Assembly (NCBI GenBank): GCA_016212345.1
Contig: JACRGM010000125.1
Span: forward strand, 1-9,467
DNA: 9,467 bases
Reading direction: 5' to 3'
Origin: Nitrospinota bacterium
GTDB taxonomy: Bacteria; Nitrospinota; Nitrospinia; SZUA-224
A program made the translations under genes and the position numbers. Each line of letters starts with the position of its first letter. Within the stretch, counting starts at the first letter, position 1. The notes under the pieces were generated by a model. That model had not been told where the DNA came from. It saw nothing but the letters and a program-made list of their open reading frames with translations, and did not search any database. Of the stretch, positions 5,407 through 9,467 are shown piece after piece.

Positions 5407-6914
5407 ATCAATCTCATAAAGAGATCAACAATCTCAGGATCGAGTTGTGTCCCCTTTGCCTTGATCAATTCGTTGATACACTCTTTAGAGGATATCGCAG
5501 GTCTGTAGGCACGTGAGCTGGTCATGGCATCATATGCATCTGCTACAGCAATGACCCTTGCAGAGAGTGGTATATCCTTTCCTTTTAGACCAAAGGGGTA
5601 ACCAGTGCCATCAAACCTTTCGTGATGGTGGTATATACCATCTAGTGCCCCCTTCAACTGTTTAATCGGTTTTAATATCTCATATCCCTTTTTAGGATGT
5701 ATCATTACAGATATATATTCCTTGTCAGATAGATGAGATGGCTTTGTTAATATCTCTTCTGGTACTGCGATCTTCCCTATGTCGTGCAGGATAGATGCCC
5801 ATTTTATATCCTCTATCTCCTCTGTCCCTAGCCTCATTGCCTCGGCAATACTCACAGAGAGTTTGTTTACCCTTTCAGAATGTCCCCTTGTATACTCATC
5901 CTTGGCCTCTAATGTAGCTACAAGTGCCTTGATAACGCTTAATAAAAAATCCCTCAGGTTTTGATATAGTTCTATAGTTGTTATGATGCTGGATATCTGC
6001 TCAGCAATAGTCTCGGTCATTCGTACATCGCCTGTTGTGAACCTTTTGGCCGAGTCTATGTTCATGGTACAGAGAAAACCGGCCATCGAATACTTGACCA
6101 TGATAGGTATCCCTATAACATCTATGGGGATAGGAAAATACCCCTCTAAATGAGAGTACTTTCTGATATCATCTGTTACAATCTTATCAGCCTCTTTTTC
6201 GAGAAGAATAGATATTATCCTTCCAACTTTATCCTTTAACTCCTCTATCTTCATTGGAAGGGGATTATTGTTATTAACTACAAACTCATCTATCCCCTTT
6301 GTTGGTATAGATACCCAAACAATATCTGAACCAATGATCTCTTTGAGATCCCTTACTATTAGTGCTATATTGTTCATAGGGTACTCAAATCTGTCCATTC
6401 TCCTCCCGATATCGTATACCATATTCAATTCTTCATATCGCATTGATAACTCTTGTGCCATGCTGTTTATCTCTAGGTGATTACTATATCCCTCAGAGAT
6501 GGTACGGGTTACCTCTTCTAACAGCTTTACTGTCTTCAGATCAAAACCCTTCTTATGACCTTTGTTATCTCCTTGACGATAGGCAATAAGGACCATTGAT
6601 GATGTATCAGAGATCTCCCCAAGTGATAGTCCTATGGCATTTATGCCGTTGTAATATCCTTGAACCCTCTTTCTGCCTGTTACCTTCATCTTTTCGATGA
6701 TATCCCTTAAGCCATCATCTCCCCCCAGCCCTCTGCTCTCTGCCCTCTGCTCTCTCTGTCCTCTCCCCTCTCTCCTACTCTCTATAAGGATATTCCCCTC
6801 TGTATCCCGGAGTTCAATAATAGTATTAGTCGTATCTGATATCTGCAGGAGAAATCCCCTATATATCTTGAAGTACTCCTTATCCTTCTCTTTTTCTTGA
6901 TCCTTGAGAATCAT
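5403..6914 (-). CDS. GAF + HD-GYP domain protein, predicted c-di-GMP phosphodiesterase
   Basis: A predicted cytoplasmic phosphodiesterase that hydrolyses cyclic di-GMP, controlled by N-terminal sensor domains. With the ATG at 6914 it has 503 residues. Residues 1-145 form a divergent sensor-like region that I cannot name with confidence (possibly PocR-like). A GAF-like domain spans about 160-315. The HD-GYP domain spans about 325-503. Its metal and catalytic residues are intact: His345 (YTRGHSERV), His377-Asp378 (LHDIGKI), His406 (HPKKG), HHHE at 429-432, the signature GTGYP at 436-440, and Asp459 (VADAYDAM). I chose the ATG because GGGTGA lies seven bases upstream; an in-frame TTG at 6929 preceded by AAAGGG would add five residues and is also possible. 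Residues about 46-65 come from a purine-rich repeat and form an Arg/Glu/Gly-rich insert. The stop overlaps the STAS start (ATGA), implying coupled translation. Confidence 0.93.
   Translation of the reverse strand: MILKDQEKEKDKEYFKIYRGFLLQISDTTNTIIELRDTEGNILIESRREGRGQREQRAESRGLGGDDGLRDIIEKMKVTGRKRVQGYYNGINAIGLSLGEISDTSSMVLIAYRQGDNKGHKKGFDLKTVKLLEEVTRTISEGYSNHLEINSMAQELSMRYEELNMVYDIGRRMDRFEYPMNNIALIVRDLKEIIGSDIVWVSIPTKGIDEFVVNNNNPLPMKIEELKDKVGRIISILLEKEADKIVTDDIRKYSHLEGYFPIPIDVIGIPIMVKYSMAGFLCTMNIDSAKRFTTGDVRMTETIAEQISSIITTIELYQNLRDFLLSVIKALVATLEAKDEYTRGHSERVNKLSVSIAEAMRLGTEEIEDIKWASILHDIGKIAVPEEILTKPSHLSDKEYISVMIHPKKGYEILKPIKQLKGALDGIYHHHERFDGTGYPFGLKGKDIPLSARVIAVADAYDAMTSSRAYRPAISSKECINELIKAKGTQLDPEIVDLFMRLI
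6729..6783 (-). repeat. Purine-rich direct repeat inside the HD-GYP gene
   Basis: An almost pure polypyrimidine stretch on the plus strand, purine on the coding strand. It includes two adjacent 14-bp units, CCCTCTGCTCTCTG (6729-6742) and CCCTCTGCTCTCTC (6743-6756), that differ only in the last base. It encodes a low-complexity Arg/Glu/Gly segment in the N-terminal sensor region, and the composition is unlike the rest of the gene. It looks like a dispersed intergenic-type repeat captured in frame. Confidence 0.7.
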
Positions 6915-6922
6915 AAGTATTT

Positions 6923-6990
6923 CACCCAAAGATACCCTTTCACCCTACCATAAAGGCACGGACAAACAAGTTTGTCCATGCCACCCCGCC
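6923..6990 (-). repeat. 68-bp intercistronic palindromic element, copy 3 (receiver / HD-GYP gap)
   Basis: The core on the transcribed sense is GGCATGGACAAAC then TT then GTTTGTCCGTGCC (within 6955-6982). Exactly 13 bases separate the core from a conserved TGAAAGG and a TAT(T/C)TT block. The same layout recurs at 3257-3324 and 1954-2021. The element fills nearly all of the 79-nt gap between the receiver and HD-GYP genes. In this copy it is flanked by perfect 15-bp direct repeats. It can form a 13-bp RNA stem and sits immediately before the HD-GYP start region. Confidence 0.88.
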
Positions 6991-7003
6991 CTTTCACCCT
7001 ACC
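6935..7003. repeat. 15-bp direct repeats flanking element copy 3
   Basis: CCCTTTCACCCTACC occurs perfectly at 6935-6949 and 6989-7003, on either side of the palindrome core, with a 54-bp offset. The right copy contains the receiver stop codon, and the left copy repeats a TGA in the same relative frame. The arrangement resembles a target-site duplication. However, the TGAAAGG part of the left copy also occurs at the same place in the other two elements. Confidence 0.75.
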
Positions 7004-7398
7004 CTATCCCCCTCCATTGGTGGGAGGGGATTAAGGGAAGACGCAAAATAGAGATCTATTATTCTTAGTATCTTTCTCGGACTGAAGGGCTTTTCGATGA
7101 ACCGTAGATTCATATCACCTGTCCACTTCCTATCATCTTTGTGTATCCTACCGGTTATTACAATAATGAGGGGTTGATTATCCTCCATCTTCCTGATCTC
7201 CTCACACAGTCTTTGGCCATCTATCTCTGGTATATGGATGTCTGTAATAACAGCATCTGGTCTATCCTCTCTCACCTTTTTCAGTCCATCTAGTCCATTA
7301 CTAGCACAGATTACCTCGTAACCGCCATTTTCTAATTTTAGCTTCAGAACTCGCAGGATATATTTCTCGTCATCAACAATAAGGATCTTCCTTTTCAA
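6994..7398 (-). CDS. Stand-alone response-regulator receiver (CheY-like)
   Basis: A single-domain receiver of 134 residues with no DNA-binding or enzymatic output domain. The acidic pair is Asp9/Asp10 (VDDE), the phosphoacceptor is Asp53 (ITDIHIPEIDG), followed by the conserved Thr82 and Lys103 (EKPF), so it should be phosphorylatable. It starts at a TTG that overlaps the kinase stop by 4 bp (TTGA), with AGAGG about 10 bases upstream, which implies translational coupling to its likely partner kinase. Without an output domain it must act by protein contact or as a phosphorelay intermediate; the HD-GYP and STAS proteins downstream are candidate partners. The last dozen residues (NPLPPMEGDRVG) extend past the normal fold and are encoded by a hairpin repeat, so this tail looks acquired. 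The stop lies inside a 15-bp direct repeat flanking the next intergenic element. Confidence 0.95.
   Translation of the reverse strand: MKRKILIVDDEKYILRVLKLKLENGGYEVICASNGLDGLKKVREDRPDAVITDIHIPEIDGQRLCEEIRKMEDNQPLIIVITGRIHKDDRKWTGDMNLRFIEKPFSPRKILRIIDLYFASSLNPLPPMEGDRVG
7008..7029. repeat. Hairpin repeat encoding the receiver's C-terminal tail
   Basis: An imperfect inverted repeat: CCCCCTCCA pairs with TGGGAGGGG across a four-base TTGG loop, with one bulged base. It lies in the last codons of the receiver gene, a few bases before the stop. No T-tract follows on the minus strand, so it does not look like an intrinsic terminator. It could slow decay of the upstream message or be a captured dispersed repeat. 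Confidence 0.6.
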
Positions 7399-9467
7399 TG
7401 TAAGACTACCTCTTCTTTTAAAAGGAGGAGGGTAAATTGTGTTCCTCGACCTAGCTTGCTAAGTGTTCTTATATCCCCATTATGTAGGGATATGATCTCC
7501 TTAACCAAGGAAAGTCCCATGCCTGAACCAGGTTTATCTTTTATCTCCTCACGAGAGGATCTGAAGAATTTGTCATATATATAAGGGAGCTCCTCTTCTG
7601 ATATCCCGTATCCTGTATCTATTACATGGATCAGGGTATGAGTATTGTTCTCCTCTGCCCTAAGTGTGACATTCCCACCTTCAGGTGTATATTTTATGGC
7701 ATTGCTAAGTAGATTGATTATTGCTGTCTGAATAAGGTCTTTATCTATTAAAAGAGGGGAGATATTATCTGGTAAAATGGTCTCAAACCTTATACCCTTG
7801 CTGATCGCATGGGGTTTCATCAGTTTAGCGGTCTCCTCAAGAAGGGGTATCGGTTTTACTATATTTTTATCTATTGTCAGACTCCCTATCTCGATCTTTG
7901 ATATGGTTATTAGATTTTCTATTAATCTTTCCAGACGATAGGTCTCTTCATTGATGATATTGTAAAATTCGATCTGGGTATCCCTGGTATTTACTTCGCC
8001 ATCTACAAGCATCTCTGTATAGGATTTTATAGTAGTAAGAGGTGATTTTAACTCATGAGATATGCTGGAGAGGAAATTGATCTGTGCCTTTTCAGCCATC
8101 TTTTGTGTTGTAAGGTCTTTTACTATTATCAAACTCCCGATAGAGTTCTCCCTATTGTCGAGAAGGGGCATATAATAGATACGTACGATATCCTCCCCCT
8201 TTGGTTTTTCTATGGTTAGCTCTATATTCCTCTGTATATAGGTATTCCCCTGAGATATCCCTTCAGAGATAAAATCTCTGACCATTGGGTGATCAAAACA
8301 TTCTCTTATATCCTTCCCTATGGTCTCCTCCTTATTGATATTGGCTATATTCTCCATTGCCTTGTTTGCCAAGATGATCTTTCTTGACGAATCTGCTACC
8401 ATGATCCCATCATTTATATTATCTAAAACAGCCTCAATCCTCTTTTTTTCGTAAGATAAGATCTTGTTTGATACATCTATCTCCTTATTTGACTCACTTA
8501 ACTTGATATATTTATCTTTAAAGAAGGATATCATCATGTTGAATCTCTCTATCAGCACCCCTACCTCTCCCTCACTGTACGGTTGTATCATCTTAAATTC
8601 ATTTACCTGAAGACCTTCTTTTATTAGATCCTCTATCTTGGTATTCAATACCTTAATCGGATGGATAAGACTGTACATCATATAGTAAGAGATAGGGACA
8701 AGGATGAATATACATAATGCGATTATTGCAAAGACCCTCATATCATCCTTGGAGATGAGATTATATGCATCAGGGGTGAAACCTAGTCTGATGATACCTA
8801 TCTTTTTGCCATTGTAGGAGATAGGCCTTGAGAATTCGTAGATCATCTTTCCTGTTAATGGATCCTGATATATCTGTTTCAAAGGATTATTTGAAGAGGC
8901 GGCCTTTAGGGAGATGGGATCAGACATGGTAGTGTTTATGAATCCACCCTCGGTATGAGCGACAATCTTGTTATCTGTACCCATGATCATCCCATATAAT
9001 AATCCTTTTTCTCTTGCCATAAGATTGATGATCTTTAGTAGTTGCTCCTGTTCATTCTTTTTAAGCTCCTGGATAGAGGAATTTGCTATCATATTGGTCA
9101 AGGTAGCGCCGTTTATCAGGAGATCATTGAGCTTATTCCCTTGTTCATACCTTATGAATAAAAATAGAACTATCAGGATGACTGAGACTGAAGATACGAT
9201 CAAGACCATGCCTGCCCTGTCTGTAAACCTCTTCCTAATAAATTTCTTCTTCCCCCCCTTTTTGGTCTTTTCTTTCCCTGGTTCTGTGATCTCTTCTTCT
9301 TTATATCCTTTTCTATGCCTCCACAGGTATTTATCCCGCACCTTCCCAGAATACCCCGCAGCTTGCTGCGGGGATGAATGGATGTCAAAAGAATTCTTCC
9401 TGCGGGGTCTAATACCCCGCAGGAAGGTGCGGGATTTATAATGGCCTTGTTTTTTTCCCTTCTCCAA
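7395..9467 (-). CDS. Membrane sensor histidine kinase (HAMP-PAS-HisKA-HATPase)
   Basis: A membrane sensor kinase that would autophosphorylate on histidine and pass the phosphate to a receiver, probably the one encoded next to it. The open frame gives 690 residues from a TTG at the window edge. In order: a lysine-rich cytoplasmic tail, a membrane segment at about 87-106, an extracytoplasmic sensor region of about 135 residues (Cache-like size, family not recognised), a second membrane segment at about 244-266, a HAMP linker to about 320, a PAS domain at about 341-455, and the HisKA H-box SSISHELKSPL with phosphoacceptor His471. The ATPase domain shows N-box NLLSNAIKY (585-593), G1 DTGYGI (617-622) and G2 GSGMGLSL (647-654). 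All key motifs are intact. The start is uncertain: the first 45 codons cross a palindromic repeat, the frame stays open to the edge, and the true start may lie outside the window. An internal ATG at 9209 would remove the whole tail but has a poor ribosome site. The stop overlaps the next start by 4 bp. Confidence 0.93.
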   Translation of the reverse strand: MEKGKKQGHYKSRTFLRGIRPRRKNSFDIHSSPQQAAGYSGKVRDKYLWRHRKGYKEEEITEPGKEKTKKGGKKKFIRKRFTDRAGMVLIVSSVSVILIVLFLFIRYEQGNKLNDLLINGATLTNMIANSSIQELKKNEQEQLLKIINLMAREKGLLYGMIMGTDNKIVAHTEGGFINTTMSDPISLKAASSNNPLKQIYQDPLTGKMIYEFSRPISYNGKKIGIIRLGFTPDAYNLISKDDMRVFAIIALCIFILVPISYYMMYSLIHPIKVLNTKIEDLIKEGLQVNEFKMIQPYSEGEVGVLIERFNMMISFFKDKYIKLSESNKEIDVSNKILSYEKKRIEAVLDNINDGIMVADSSRKIILANKAMENIANINKEETIGKDIRECFDHPMVRDFISEGISQGNTYIQRNIELTIEKPKGEDIVRIYYMPLLDNRENSIGSLIIVKDLTTQKMAEKAQINFLSSISHELKSPLTTIKSYTEMLVDGEVNTRDTQIEFYNIINEETYRLERLIENLITISKIEIGSLTIDKNIVKPIPLLEETAKLMKPHAISKGIRFETILPDNISPLLIDKDLIQTAIINLLSNAIKYTPEGGNVTLRAEENNTHTLIHVIDTGYGISEEELPYIYDKFFRSSREEIKDKPGSGMGLSLVKEIISLHNGDIRTLSKLGRGTQFTLLLLKEEVVLH
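9252..9263 (-). repeat. Homopolymer pair A5-G7 in the kinase N-terminal tail
   Basis: On the coding strand a run of five A is followed by seven G, inside codons for a Lys/Gly-rich stretch (KKGGKKK) ahead of the first membrane segment. Such runs can slip during replication or transcription. Seven G is short for a true contingency locus, so this is only a possible slippage site. Confidence 0.45.
9333..9435. repeat. Nested palindromic repeat cluster in the 5' codons of the kinase
   Basis: Three inverted repeats lie in about 100 bp. The outer 14-bp arms are at 9333-9346 and 9422-9435 (ATCCCGCACCTTCC and its complement). A 13-bp stem with a 5-base loop lies at 9396-9408/9414-9426 (CTTCCTGCGGGGT). 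A near-perfect palindrome lies at 9354-9373, with arms CCCCGCAGC and GCTGCGGGG. The block is much more GC-rich than its surroundings and looks like an inserted palindromic (REP- or MITE-like) repeat. The kinase frame reads through it without a stop, giving a peptide that includes SSPQQAAGY. Confidence 0.85.

Noticed and set aside
1954..6990. CRISPR array from the three similar palindromes
   Set aside because: The copies are 1.3 and 3.7 kb apart with genes between them, and there is no regular spacing or spacer set.
9200..9388. 62-codon minus-strand frame starting MTSIHPRSKLRG
   Set aside because: It overlaps the kinase N-terminus in another frame and is generated by the palindromic repeat and lysine-rich codons.

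Overview
The window is one long run of genes, all on the minus strand and read from the right edge to the left edge. It encodes a signalling block followed by a type II secretion / type IV pilus-like assembly block. In transcription order the genes are: a membrane sensor histidine kinase, a stand-alone response-regulator receiver, a GAF + HD-GYP c-di-GMP phosphodiesterase, a STAS-domain protein, a GspE/PilB assembly ATPase with an MshEN-type N-terminus, a GspF/PilC inner-membrane platform protein, a GspG-like major pseudopilin, a GspH/FimT-like pseudopilin with an unusual C-terminal extension, a GspI/PilV-like pseudopilin, and the first 39 codons of a fourth prepilin (GspJ/PilW position) that runs off the left edge. 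The order E-F-G-H-I-J matches classical gsp operons. The pilins also resemble type IV pilins, so the machine could be either.

The organism is a Gram-negative-type bacterium with moderately AT-rich DNA, many ATA and AGA/AGG codons, and many short repeats inside and between genes. This style is typical of uncultivated Nitrospirota, Omnitrophota, Planctomycetota or delta-proteobacterial lineages. I cannot fix the phylum from the sequence.

Most junctions are tight. Four are 4-bp stop/start overlaps (HK/RR, HD-GYP/STAS, STAS/GspE, GspI/GspJ) and two are short gaps of 8 and 28 nt. Only three gaps are wider (79, 116 and 137 nt), and each holds one copy of the same 68-bp palindromic element in the same orientation. 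Other repeats lie inside coding sequence: a 7-bp-period repeat near the 5' ends of gspF and two prepilin genes, a purine-rich repeat in the HD-GYP gene, a hairpin in the last codons of the receiver, and a nested palindrome cluster in the N-terminal codons of the kinase. No gap exceeds 300 bases. No promoter or intrinsic terminator is recognisable.

Functionally, the layout suggests a co-transcribed circuit. A membrane sensor and receiver sense a signal, the HD-GYP enzyme lowers c-di-GMP, the ATPase may read c-di-GMP through its MshEN domain, and the ATPase drives pseudopilus or pilus extension. The link between the blocks is inferred from gene order and domain content.
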